Notes: a model not told the origin generated them from the sequence alone. Shown: positions 9,032 to 17,161, numbered from the stretch's first letter. The stretch is 64,000 bases of DNA from an uncultured beta proteobacterium (GCA_903821335.1 CAIJKV010000135.1:52625-116624); one strand, 5' to 3'. Numbers and translations are program-made.

Positions 9032-9751
9032 ATGTCAGCACTTACCTCCTCGGTCAAAGCCATGGTCTTCGACACCTTCGGATCCGTTGTCGACTGGCGC
9101 GCCAGCATCGTGCGCGACCTGTCCGGATGGGGCGCTGAAAACGGTTGCACCGCAAACTGGGCCGAGCTTGCAGACAAATGGCGCGGCAAGTATCAGCCCC
9201 GGATGCAAGAAGTCAGGTCTGGCAAACGCGCATGGACCATCCTTGATGTCCTGCATCGCGAGTCGCTGGACGAGTTGTTGCCGGAATTTGGACTGGAGCA
9301 TTTGACCACGACGCAACGCGATCACATCAACCGCGTCTGGCATCGCCTGGACGCCTGGCCTGACGCCGTGGCCGGGCTTTCGCGACTCAAGAGTCGCTAC
9401 ATCCTGGGGCCACTGTCTAACGGCAACGTGGCGCTGCTCACTGACATCGCGAAGTATTCGGCTTTGCCCTGGGATGTCATCCTGTCGACCGAACTCTTTC
9501 GCTGCTACAAGCCACAACCGCAATCCTATCTGGGTGTGTGCAACATACTTGGCCTGGCACCCGGCGAAGTCATGATGTGCGCGGCACACAATGACGATCT
9601 GCGCGCCGCGCGCGCAGTTGGACTGAAGACAGCGTTCTGGCCAAGGCCCCAGGAATATGGTCCGACACAGACGACCAATCTGGTCGCCACCGAGCAATGG
9701 GATGTCATCGCCAAGGACATCCGGGACCTGGCCCGACAGATGGGCGTCTAG
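9032..9751 (+). CDS. haloacid dehalogenase type II (HAD superfamily)
   Basis: 239 aa with the complete L-2-haloacid dehalogenase-type motif set: nucleophile Asp in VFDTFGSVVDWR (residues 11-22), Ser/Thr loop in LGPLSNGNV, Lys in CYKPQPQSYLG and the acidic motif CAAHNDDLRAARAVGLKTAF. The Arg in DWRASI matches the halide-binding arginine of the family. It would hydrolyse short 2-haloalkanoates or a related small substrate; substrate is inferred from family only. Ribosome site GGAG lies just upstream. Convergent with the kinase gene. Confidence 0.87.
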   Translation: MSALTSSVKAMVFDTFGSVVDWRASIVRDLSGWGAENGCTANWAELADKWRGKYQPRMQEVRSGKRAWTILDVLHRESLDELLPEFGLEHLTTTQRDHINRVWHRLDAWPDAVAGLSRLKSRYILGPLSNGNVALLTDIAKYSALPWDVILSTELFRCYKPQPQSYLGVCNILGLAPGEVMMCAAHNDDLRAARAVGLKTAFWPRPQEYGPTQTTNLVATEQWDVIAKDIRDLARQMGV

Positions 9752-9767
9752 CGGTCGCCACGCACCG

Positions 9768-11186
9768 TCATGCCCTGACGATGTGCACGCTGCAGGGTGC
9801 TTCCTCGACAATCTTGGTCATCGACGTTCTCCATGGCGTAACCTTGGTCGGAATCTTGTGCGACGCGCCAATCAGGATCAAGGTGGCGTCGTTGTCGCGG
9901 GCGAACTCAACGATCCGCGCAGCCGGATCCATGGCTTCGAGCACGTGATACGAAACCCGCTGCGGGGGCAGGTTCAACGTCTTTGCCCACTGCATCAACT
10001 GCACCAGGTGGCCGCGCACAATACCGCTGGCGGTCTGCGCCTCATGGCTGCCATCGACCGCAGGTGTGCCCGCGATGGTGCTGACGCAGACCAGGCGACT
10101 TTCTGGCGAGGCATGAATCAGCAGTCTGGCAGCCGCCAGCATCGCTTCACGCAATAATTCATCGGTCTGGCGTGTGTCAATGGCAGCCAGAATCAACGGG
10201 GCGTCGTCCCGCACGACACTCGGCGACACACAAGGCGACGGCACGTAACCCGCCGCGCGCCACCAGCGCTTGATATTGGTCCACAGGCCAAGCGGCTTCA
10301 ATCGTTGCGCGCGTTCCGTCAGGGTGACATTTTCGGGTTCACGCAGGCACTGACGCAGTCGCGTCGCACTTTGGTAGCGGTCAGCCGCGCGCGCTTCCAG
10401 GCAACGCAAAATGACTTCCTGCAACCAGGGCGGCGTTTCAGGACGAACCATGCGTGGCGGCACGGGTTGCGCCCAGAGCCGCTTGCGCAACCCGCCCATG
10501 GACTGCGGATTATCGAACGGCAACTCGCCTGTCAGCAATTCATAGAGAATGGCACCAATGGAAAATATGTCGCTGCGGCTGTCTTCGCGCACACCCATGA
10601 CCTGCTCGGGTGAAACGTAGGGGGCCGACCCGACTCCCTTGCGCATTTCTTCGGCAAGCAAGTCCGGAAAGTGCGCATGATGGGCAAGCCCAAAGTCAAC
10701 CAGCGTCAGTTTGCCCGACGCATCGATCAGAATATTTTCAGGCTTCAGGTCCAGGTGAATCGCGTCCTGCGCATGCAGGGACTGCACCGCCTGCGCCAGG
10801 TCTTCGCCTATGCGCACAACCTCATCAATGGAGAATATTTTTCCTTCCTTGATACGGTCCTCTAACGGATGCCCTGCCACCCGTTCCATGGCAATGTAAG
10901 GTCGGGTTGCCATATTGCCCGCACCCAGGAATTTCGGCACGTAGGGGCTGTTCAGTGAGCGCAGGATCGTGAGTTCGGTTTCAAAGCCAATCAGGCTCTC
11001 AACCGGTTGATTGCGGCCCACACGCGGAATCTTGAGCAAAATCGGAAGTTCGATTCCTTCTTTCGTGGCCGACAGCAAGACAGCCATCCCCCCTCGGTGC
11101 ACTTCGTCCCCGAGCACGAAACCATCAATGACGTTACCTGCCTGGAATACTTCCTCTACGGCTTGTATGTCGTGCATCTGGCTCAT
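9768..11186 (-). CDS. Ser/Thr protein kinase fused to a universal stress protein domain
   Basis: 472 aa. Residues about 20-280 form a Hanks-type kinase: LLKIPR (VAIK lysine), HLDLKPEN catalytic loop, VDFG metal site, and APYVSPEQ in place of APE. A linker with a Trp-rich stretch (GLWTNIKRWWRAAGYVP) leads to a C-terminal UspA domain from about residue 330, ending in the nucleotide-loop signature LILIGAS and CSVHIVRA. There are no transmembrane helices, so it is soluble. The start lies 15 bp after the phosphoesterase stop, so the two are probably co-transcribed as a kinase/phosphoesterase pair. The fusion architecture is recurrent in Burkholderiales; its phosphorylation target is unknown. Confidence 0.9.
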   Translation of the reverse strand: MSQMHDIQAVEEVFQAGNVIDGFVLGDEVHRGGMAVLLSATKEGIELPILLKIPRVGRNQPVESLIGFETELTILRSLNSPYVPKFLGAGNMATRPYIAMERVAGHPLEDRIKEGKIFSIDEVVRIGEDLAQAVQSLHAQDAIHLDLKPENILIDASGKLTLVDFGLAHHAHFPDLLAEEMRKGVGSAPYVSPEQVMGVREDSRSDIFSIGAILYELLTGELPFDNPQSMGGLRKRLWAQPVPPRMVRPETPPWLQEVILRCLEARAADRYQSATRLRQCLREPENVTLTERAQRLKPLGLWTNIKRWWRAAGYVPSPCVSPSVVRDDAPLILAAIDTRQTDELLREAMLAAARLLIHASPESRLVCVSTIAGTPAVDGSHEAQTASGIVRGHLVQLMQWAKTLNLPPQRVSYHVLEAMDPAARIVEFARDNDATLILIGASHKIPTKVTPWRTSMTKIVEEAPCSVHIVRA

Positions 11187-11201
11187 ATCAGGTTCCGCTA
11201 G

Positions 11202-11954
11202 TTACTGGCCGGTAATCAGGCGATTCGCCAGACTTTCCGGCAGACCGGCGCGACGCACCTTGTCAGAAGCAGTAAAAAAATCATAGGGAACGCGATGAAA
11301 TGTGGTCGTTTCCGCATCGGGCTCAAACACCGCAAAACAAGCTTCAGGTTTACCATCGCGTGGCTGTCCCAGCGACCCCACCACGCTGACCCAACGCCGC
11401 ATGCGGGACATCGGGACATCCTTGCCGGCATACGGCGCAAAGCGCCTGAGCTTGCCAATTTCTGTCTGGTAGAACAACATCGGATCGTGCACGTGCCCGA
11501 CGAAGGTATAGGTCTTTTGGGAATGCTCGGCGCACTGCCAGGCACTGGCATCGTCCGTGACGTAATGCCAGCGTTCAGGCTGGTACGCCGACGCATGCAC
11601 ATAGCATGCCTCATCTTCGTTGCAAATGAGTGGCAGTTGCTTCAGAAAGCCGACCTGCGAGGAGTTGAGTTGCGTGCGCGTCCATTCAATCGCGGCCCAG
11701 GCATCAGGCTGCATTTGCTGGCTGTGGTCTTCGTACACGGCCTGGTCATGGTTGCCCAGCACCGCCTGTGCCTGGCCGTTCGCGACCAGTTCACCAATAC
11801 GATCCACCAGCGCGCCCGGGTCAGCGTTGTACCCGACAATGTCGCCCAGGAAAACCATGCGGGTCACGCCCAACTCCTGGGCACGTTCCATACAGGCCTC
11901 GAAAGCTTCAAGGTTGCTATGCAAATCTGCGAAAAGTCCGATGCGCTCATTCAT
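11202..11954 (-). CDS. metallophosphoesterase (calcineurin-like)
   Basis: 250 aa with all dimetal motifs: FADLHSN (DxH), GDIVGYNADPG (GDxxG), LGNHDQAV (GNHD) and FVGHVHDPML (GHxH). It is of the size and type of PrpE/Ap4A-hydrolase-like or YfcE-like phosphoesterases found next to signalling kinases. It is the first gene of a two-gene unit with the kinase-USP fusion, so a role as the opposing phosphatase is a reasonable inference but is not shown. Divergent from the sulfur-relay operon, with a 343-bp shared upstream region. Confidence 0.88.
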   Translation of the reverse strand: MNERIGLFADLHSNLEAFEACMERAQELGVTRMVFLGDIVGYNADPGALVDRIGELVANGQAQAVLGNHDQAVYEDHSQQMQPDAWAAIEWTRTQLNSSQVGFLKQLPLICNEDEACYVHASAYQPERWHYVTDDASAWQCAEHSQKTYTFVGHVHDPMLFYQTEIGKLRRFAPYAGKDVPMSRMRRWVSVVGSLGQPRDGKPEACFAVFEPDAETTTFHRVPYDFFTASDKVRRAGLPESLANRLITGQ

Positions 11955-12297
11955 GCCGCAATAATAGGACAGCTTTTGGATAAATCACAAACCCGCAACG
12001 CAGCAAATCCGGCTGAAACAGCCCTACAGCCTTGATGTCGCACAAAAGATCAGGGAATACGCTAAGCCGTCGCGGCGTTTTTGCGTTGAGTCACCGTTTG
12101 ATCCTATACAATTGCGCAAGTTTCCAAATTTTCGGTTATGCCTGTGCGCAGCCGATACCATACTGTGCTCCGTGCGAGCCAAAACTCTCTGCACTACCGG
12201 ACGGCTTGCAGCCTCAGGGCTGGCGTTGCGTATGCGCCTTTTGCGTTGCAAAACCACGCGTGCGTGCGTCCGGTGTCCAACTACAGATTGACTGACT
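11955..12297 (+). promoter_or_regulatory. divergent intergenic region with candidate promoter
   Basis: 343-bp region between the phosphoesterase and the TusA-like gene. The best plus-strand promoter I see is TTGCGT (12081-12086), an 18-bp spacer and TATACA (12105-12110), which would give a 5' leader of roughly 180 nt ahead of the TusA/MetE operon. I see no known riboswitch (no SAM, cobalamin or S-box-like layout) in the leader. Nothing else is identifiable. Confidence 0.35.
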
Positions 12298-12546
12298 GTG
12301 AACGCCACGACTATTCAGCAAGACGACGACTGGGACGCGGGGGGCATGGGCTGCGGTGAGCTCGTCATCCTGCTTCGTTTCAAGCTCAGGGACATGCCGG
12401 GCAAGGTGCTCCGGCTGGTCGCCCACGACCCCGGCGCACCCGCAGACATTCCGGCGTATTGCAGGATGACCGGCCACAAACTACTGCAGGAAGACCTCGT
12501 CTCGCACGCGTACTGGATCCGGGCGAAAGACTTGCCGCAGTCGTAA
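12298..12546 (+). CDS. TusA-like sulfur carrier with CGEL in place of CPxP
   Basis: 82 aa; TusA/SirA two-layer fold. TusA proteins pass persulfide sulfur on a Cys of a CPxP motif. Here the motif region reads WDAGGMGCGELVILL, so the candidate Cys is kept (C19) but the prolines are gone. A second Cys, C55 in IPAYCRMTGHKL, matches a Cys often seen in TusA. The gene starts at GTG 12298 and is first of a five-gene operon (DsrE, membrane protein, secreted protein, TusA-MetE fusion). A thiol-carrier role is inferred from fold and neighbours. Confidence 0.8.
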   Translation: MNATTIQQDDDWDAGGMGCGELVILLRFKLRDMPGKVLRLVAHDPGAPADIPAYCRMTGHKLLQEDLVSHAYWIRAKDLPQS

Positions 12547-12601
12547 ACAAGCATCGCTGCCGATTTTTCTCCCACACAACACCCACATTAAAGGAATCAA
12601 C

Positions 12602-12964
12602 ATGTCAGGCAAATTTTGCATCAGTCTTACTTGCGGCAAAGACAACACCGACAAAGCCACCGTGGCCTTTGTCGTCGCCAACGCAGCCGTCGCCTCTGAC
12701 AAGGACACCGTCGTGTTCCTGAATATCGAAGGCGTGTACCTGTCTCAGCAGGGCTATGCCGATTCAATTCACGAAGAAGGCTTTGCCCCCCTGAAGGAAC
12801 TGATCGAAAACTTCGTCAAGGCTGGCGGAAAAATATTCGTGTGTTCGCCCTGTTTCAAGAAACGCAAGCTCGACGAGACCACGCTCATCGAAGGCGCAGC
12901 GATCGTAGGCGGCGCCAAACTCGTTGAATTCATGAGCGACAACTGCCCAAGCCTGAGCTATTAA
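12602..12964 (+). CDS. DsrE family sulfur-relay protein
   Basis: 120 aa, DsrE/F-like. The core beta-alpha pattern is clear (KFCISLTCGKDN, FVVANAAVASDKDTVVFLNIEGVYL), followed by VKAGGKIFVCSPCFKKRKL with Cys 81 and Cys 84 where DsrE proteins carry the persulfide-bearing Cys. DsrE proteins hand sulfur to TusA-type carriers, and TusA-like genes lie on both sides in this operon. Good ribosome site (AAAGGAATC). 23 bp separates it from the next gene. Cytoplasmic. Sulfur source unknown. Confidence 0.87.
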   Translation: MSGKFCISLTCGKDNTDKATVAFVVANAAVASDKDTVVFLNIEGVYLSQQGYADSIHEEGFAPLKELIENFVKAGGKIFVCSPCFKKRKLDETTLIEGAAIVGGAKLVEFMSDNCPSLSY

Positions 12965-12987
12965 GCCTGCTGACCACTGACAAGCCC

Positions 12988-13527
12988 ATGATTCCCTACC
13001 GCCTGATGATCACCGTCTTTGTTGTTGCCGTCATCGCCTATGTTGGGCTGGGACGCCTCACGTTCACGGTTCCGCTTTCGCTTGAAGCAGCCGAGGCCTG
13101 CGGCTTTACGCTTGACGACTTCGCTGCCTCCGGACGGATCGAATACGCGCCCACTCAGGCGTGGTGGTTAAGTTTTGTGCGCAAACAGGAATATTGGGGG
13201 GCGCTGTCCGTCGGTTTAGCCTTCGCGTTTGTTGCCTTTGCGTTATCCGCCGTGCGTCAACTGGGCTCGGGCATTGCCTCGGGCGCGGCTGTCGGCGGCG
13301 GCCTCCTGGCCCTGGGTGCAATCTGCCTGGGTTGTCTCGCCCCCATCCTTTCTGTTATCGGCATTGGTCTGGGTGGCGCCGCGCTGATCGACATTCCAAA
13401 ATGGATGATGGCGCTCAACACCTTGCTGCTGACCAGCTGGGGCACGCTGTTTCTTGCGCGCCGTCTTGCCTGCTGTCCCGTCATGCCTTGCGCGACACCG
13501 GCCAACCCCGGTTCAGGAACAAAATGA
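12988..13527 (+). CDS. small inner-membrane protein with Cys pair, unknown family
   Basis: 179 aa. About four hydrophobic helices are visible: residues 5-25, 70-90, about 100-132 (with CLGCLAPILSVIGIGLGG) and about 138-158. A soluble loop of about 40 residues follows helix 1. The CLGC pair inside a membrane segment, plus a CCPVMPC cluster near the C-terminus, suggests thiol or metal chemistry, vaguely like MerT, but I do not recognise the family. It overlaps the next gene by ATGA, so the two are translationally coupled. Given its place between DsrE and a secreted protein, a role in moving a sulfur compound across the membrane is inference. Confidence 0.7.
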   Translation: MIPYRLMITVFVVAVIAYVGLGRLTFTVPLSLEAAEACGFTLDDFAASGRIEYAPTQAWWLSFVRKQEYWGALSVGLAFAFVAFALSAVRQLGSGIASGAAVGGGLLALGAICLGCLAPILSVIGIGLGGAALIDIPKWMMALNTLLLTSWGTLFLARRLACCPVMPCATPANPGSGTK

Positions 13528-15056
13528 CGAAGAAGTATCTACTCTGTGCCGCGCTGTGTGCCGCGATGACCGTCATCGTGCCCGGCAGCACCCAAGCAGC
13601 ACCCGACTACGAAAAGATACTGACTCCCGCACGCCCGGACTGGCCACTCGCCCATCCGATCGCCACACAGGACATCCCACCGCCTCCCTTTTCGCTCATC
13701 GCTGATCGTCCCAAGGATCCCGCCTACGTCGCCGGGTTGCCCGGTCTGCCGCAAGGTCGCATCGTCACGGACGATTATGGCGTCAAGCGACCCAAGTTCG
13801 ATGGTGTCTTCATTAAAAAAAGTCGCGTTGAAAATGGCCAGATTGTGATTCCGGCCGGCGGGCTGGTCTACCTTGAGGACACCTTTGGCGGCGAAGTTGC
13901 GATGCGCGGCGAACCACTTCCTGTGCTGGGAAGAATGCCCACATATGTGGACTACGACATGAGCATTGTGGTTGAAGAAAACGTCACGATCCCAGCGGGC
14001 CAAAGCGTCGCAGTGGGTGGCCAGGTCTATCACTACTATGCCACCGTCGGCCATGAACAAATGGCCAGCCACGCCCTGCATGCAAAGACCATTGCCGGGA
14101 CAGACTGGGACTGGGCGTTTGGCAACCCCATCCTGTCGACGACCGAAACGAACTGGTGGGGCACGCGCTTTGCACAGTTGTACAACCAGGGCAAGGCACG
14201 TGAAGTCAACCGCGAGCGCATGGTGTTCGATTGGCTCTCAGGCGTGAGGATGGATCGTATCCTGCTCGCCGAAGACAAAGTGTTCGCAGGCCTGGCCAAG
14301 CCCGGCCAGGAATGGAAGGTGGGCAACCGCAGCATTCGCCTGACCGCAGTGGACACTGCAGCCGGAACCGCCCAGATTCAGATACTTGAGGGCAACACAG
14401 TCAAGCTGGATCGCAAACTCGGTCCCGTCGACAAGGCGCGTTTGCTTGAGGATACCGCCGCGCGCAAGGCGCTGTTATTTGAATACGACGATATCGTTGG
14501 CTTCCTGGTGCCGGGTGCCGATACGTTCAAGGACGGCCAGGCCAACCTGAAGATATATGCCAAGGCCATGAGCCTGCGCTACGGCGAGACGTTCGCACTG
14601 GATCCACGCTTTGTCGTTTACCCCGTCGGCTGCCCGACCGGGCACAACTTTGGTTTCATGCTGGTCAACAAGGAAGAAATCCGCCTGGCACCAGGCACGT
14701 CGTTTAACGGACCTGAAAATTATTTCAAGGTCACTGTTGATGAGATCAACGGTGACGAGGTCCGCACCTGGCATATCGCTGACCGTGACGGCAATCGCTC
14801 GGTCAACCTGGGCGGCGCCGGCGTGACCAATGTCGACCTGGTGCTGGGTCAAGGCCGTGTCGCCGGTCAGGCTATCTTGCAGGATGTGGGTCGCGCCCTG
14901 CTGGTGCGCAACTACACCGCGCTTGCGCAAGCGCAAGGCGCGTCCGGCAAGGCACCCGAAACATTTTCCTGGAGCACACTGGCAGGCCTGCTGATCGGCG
15001 CCCTGGCGCTTGCCGGTTTTGGTTTTGAACTGGGTCGCCGGCGTCAAAAAAACTGA
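13524..15056 (+). CDS. secreted, C-terminally anchored protein of unknown family
   Basis: 510 aa, not recognised. Residues 1-25 are a signal peptide (ending STQAAPDYE). The mature part is rich in predicted beta strands (IVIPAGGLVYLEDTFGG, NVTIPAGQSVAVGGQVYHYY, FKDGQANLKIYAKAM, EIRLAPGTSFNGPENYFKV). A single C-terminal helix (about 482-500, WSTLAGLLIGALALAGFGFE) ends in GRRRQKN, a layout like a periplasmic domain tethered to the inner membrane. I chose the ATG at 13524 because it overlaps the upstream stop as ATGA; a longer frame upstream overlaps two genes and has no signal peptide. Probable periplasmic receptor or enzyme of the sulfur-relay operon; function unknown. Confidence 0.75.
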   Translation: MTKKYLLCAALCAAMTVIVPGSTQAAPDYEKILTPARPDWPLAHPIATQDIPPPPFSLIADRPKDPAYVAGLPGLPQGRIVTDDYGVKRPKFDGVFIKKSRVENGQIVIPAGGLVYLEDTFGGEVAMRGEPLPVLGRMPTYVDYDMSIVVEENVTIPAGQSVAVGGQVYHYYATVGHEQMASHALHAKTIAGTDWDWAFGNPILSTTETNWWGTRFAQLYNQGKAREVNRERMVFDWLSGVRMDRILLAEDKVFAGLAKPGQEWKVGNRSIRLTAVDTAAGTAQIQILEGNTVKLDRKLGPVDKARLLEDTAARKALLFEYDDIVGFLVPGADTFKDGQANLKIYAKAMSLRYGETFALDPRFVVYPVGCPTGHNFGFMLVNKEEIRLAPGTSFNGPENYFKVTVDEINGDEVRTWHIADRDGNRSVNLGGAGVTNVDLVLGQGRVAGQAILQDVGRALLVRNYTALAQAQGASGKAPETFSWSTLAGLLIGALALAGFGFELGRRRQKN

Positions 15057-15064
15057 AAGAAACC

Positions 15065-16582
15065 GTGAAACACGCACATACCCCTGACACAAGCTTTGAC
15101 GGCGGCGATCTGGACTGCGGCAACGGCCTGCTGTTGCTGATTCGTCGTCACATCGACCCGTTGCCACGTGGCGGGCTCATGGAAGTCATTTCCACAGAAA
15201 CGAGCGTCCGTGAAGATCTTCCGGCCTGGTGCCGGATGACCGGCAACGCGCTCATTTCAATGGTTGAAGATGGCAGGCGCCTCAGCTTTCTCGTATGCAA
15301 GGGCGCGCTGTCGGAACGCACGCTGGCCACCGCCGTTGGGGGCGCCTCGCCACCGCAGTTTCAGGAGATCAAGGCAATCATCATTCCAGAGCGGCTGCCG
15401 CCTCCGGCACCTGCCCCGAACATCGCGCCCCTTTCAGTCATGGGTATCGGCAGCTGGCCGCGTCCTGGCTGGATGCTGCGGGCGATCCACGCGCACATGG
15501 AAGGCCGACTTTCGGATGAGGAATTCGATGCCACTGCAGATGACGCTGTGCGCCTGGTGGTCGAATCCCAATTGCGCGCTGGCGTCAATGTCTTGACGGA
15601 CGGCGAGCAACGTCGCGATAGTTATGCGAGCTTCGTCGGTGGCATTCTCGACAATTGCCAACTGATCCCCCTGACGGACTTGCTGCCCCTGGTCGATGAC
15701 CCGGTAGAGTTCGAGCGTGAATTACGCGCGCTGGACGTCCCCGCTGCCGATGTTCGGCATCCCGCTGTATTTGGTCCCCTGGGGCGCTCAAAACCGATCG
15801 CCCTGCACGAACTGCGGTTTCTGAAGTCGCTGTCGGACAAGCCCGTCAAGATTGCCCTGCCTGGTCCCTATCTGCTGACACGAACGATGTGGATGGAGTG
15901 CATTTCGGACCGTGCCTACGCAACCCGCGAAGATCTCGCCAAGGACATTGTGCGCGTGTTGCGCGAAGAGCTTGCCTTCCTGCTTGCAGAGGGCGCTGCG
16001 CTGGTTCAATTCGATGAGCCGGTCCTGACCGAAGTCGTGTTTACCGGCGCCAAGACACAACGCTCGTTCATGTGCGGTGCGCTGTCGGAAAAGGGTGACC
16101 CCCTGACGGAACTGGCCTTCGCGCGTGACCTGCTCAACGCGGTCGTGGCCGGCTTCCCGAAGGACCGGACCGCCGTCCATATCTGCCGCGGAAACTGGAC
16201 CTCAGACGAGTCCACCTGTTTGTCCGGCGACTATGCGCCCTTGCTCGAAACCTTGTGCGCACTCAATGTTGGCACCTATTTTCTCGAACTGTGCACCCCC
16301 CGCGCGGGCGAAGTCGCACTGCTTAAGGCGTTGCCCGGGGATCGCCGGGTAGGCGTTGGCGTGGTCAACCAGAAGCTTGACCGCGTCGAGTCGGTTGAGG
16401 AAATCGTTGATAAGATCGAAGCCGCCGTGGCGGTATTCGGAATCGATCGACTGTTGATCAACCCGGACTGTGGGTTTGCGACCTTTGCCGATAATCCGGT
16501 CACCTCTGCCAAAGTAGCCCAGGCCAAGCTGGCCAACATGGTACGGGCCGCGGATATCGTGCGGGCGCGTCATCAGCGATAG
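15065..16582 (+). CDS. TusA-like domain fused to MetE C-terminal methyltransferase domain
   Basis: 505 aa with two domains. Residues about 8-80 are TusA-like: FDGGDLDCGNGLLLLIRRH with C18 aligned to the TusA nucleophile, and LPAWCRMTGNAL with C56, closely matching the operon's stand-alone TusA. Residues about 120-505 are a cobalamin-independent methionine synthase catalytic barrel (UROD/MetE type): GIGSWPRP (127-134), FDEP (316-319), and the complete zinc-ligand set H372 and C374 (VHICRGNW), E408 (YFLELC) and C469 (NPDCGF). The MetE N-terminal barrel is absent, as in core-MetE proteins. A substrate delivered on the TusA Cys (persulfide or S-methyl group) is inference. Starts at GTG 15065, 8 bp after the previous stop; last gene of the operon. 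Confidence 0.85.
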   Translation: MKHAHTPDTSFDGGDLDCGNGLLLLIRRHIDPLPRGGLMEVISTETSVREDLPAWCRMTGNALISMVEDGRRLSFLVCKGALSERTLATAVGGASPPQFQEIKAIIIPERLPPPAPAPNIAPLSVMGIGSWPRPGWMLRAIHAHMEGRLSDEEFDATADDAVRLVVESQLRAGVNVLTDGEQRRDSYASFVGGILDNCQLIPLTDLLPLVDDPVEFERELRALDVPAADVRHPAVFGPLGRSKPIALHELRFLKSLSDKPVKIALPGPYLLTRTMWMECISDRAYATREDLAKDIVRVLREELAFLLAEGAALVQFDEPVLTEVVFTGAKTQRSFMCGALSEKGDPLTELAFARDLLNAVVAGFPKDRTAVHICRGNWTSDESTCLSGDYAPLLETLCALNVGTYFLELCTPRAGEVALLKALPGDRRVGVGVVNQKLDRVESVEEIVDKIEAAVAVFGIDRLLINPDCGFATFADNPVTSAKVAQAKLANMVRAADIVRARHQR

Positions 16583-16624
16583 CGTGCCGGTCAGAGTCTG
16601 ACTGCACACGCAGGGCTCGAGCCG

Positions 16625-17161
16625 TTAGCGCCAGACTTCGGGCTCCAGGGTGACTTCGCCCTGGGCAGTCGAGGCAAAGATTGAGCCGTCTTGTATCGTG
16701 ACGTGGACGTCCATATTACGCGCGGCCAGCGCTGCGAGCGCCCTGGCCTGTTCAGCCGGCACACTCACCACCTTCAGGTTGCGCGCGCGCTCAAGCTTGT
16801 TGCGCACGCCCTCCCACCACACCTTGCTGGCGTGGCCACCGTAGCAATAAATGATGACCTGGTCCGCTCGGCCGCAGGCCTTCAGGATCCGGCGTTCCTC
16901 GGGCTGACCAACCTCGATCCAGACCTTGATCGCACCGGTCAGGTCTTTTAGCCAGACATCGGGCTCGTCCACATCGCTGAGTCCCTTGGTGAACGTCAGG
17001 TCAACGTGTGCATTGAGGGCAAAAGCGATCAGGCGCACCATCATGCGTTCATCCGTCTCGGACGGATGTCTGGCCAGCGTCAGGGCATGGCTGGCGTAAT
17101 AGTGACGGTCAGTGTCGGCGACGTTGAGGTCGGCTTTGTGGATGGTTGCGCGAAGGGCCAT
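16625..17161 (-). CDS. yaeQ: YaeQ family protein
   Basis: 178 aa, the usual YaeQ length, with the characteristic beginning MALRATIHKADLNVADTDRHYY, the LARHPSETDERMMVRLIAFAL segment and LSDVDEPDVWLKD; the fold is PD-(D/E)XK nuclease-like. Molecular function is unsettled in the literature I know. Soluble and cytoplasmic. Convergent with the TusA-MetE gene and divergent from the following Bug gene; no operon partner. Confidence 0.92.
   Translation of the reverse strand: MALRATIHKADLNVADTDRHYYASHALTLARHPSETDERMMVRLIAFALNAHVDLTFTKGLSDVDEPDVWLKDLTGAIKVWIEVGQPEERRILKACGRADQVIIYCYGGHASKVWWEGVRNKLERARNLKVVSVPAEQARALAALAARNMDVHVTIQDGSIFASTAQGEVTLEPEVWR

Noticed and set aside
11955..12297. Possible riboswitch (SAM or cobalamin) before the TusA-MetE operon
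   Set aside because: The leader has none of the conserved cores or paired helices of those classes that I can recognise.
13161..13523. Upstream extension of the 510-aa secreted protein
   Set aside because: It runs through the membrane-protein gene in another frame and would bury the signal peptide; the ATGA overlap at 13524 is convincing.
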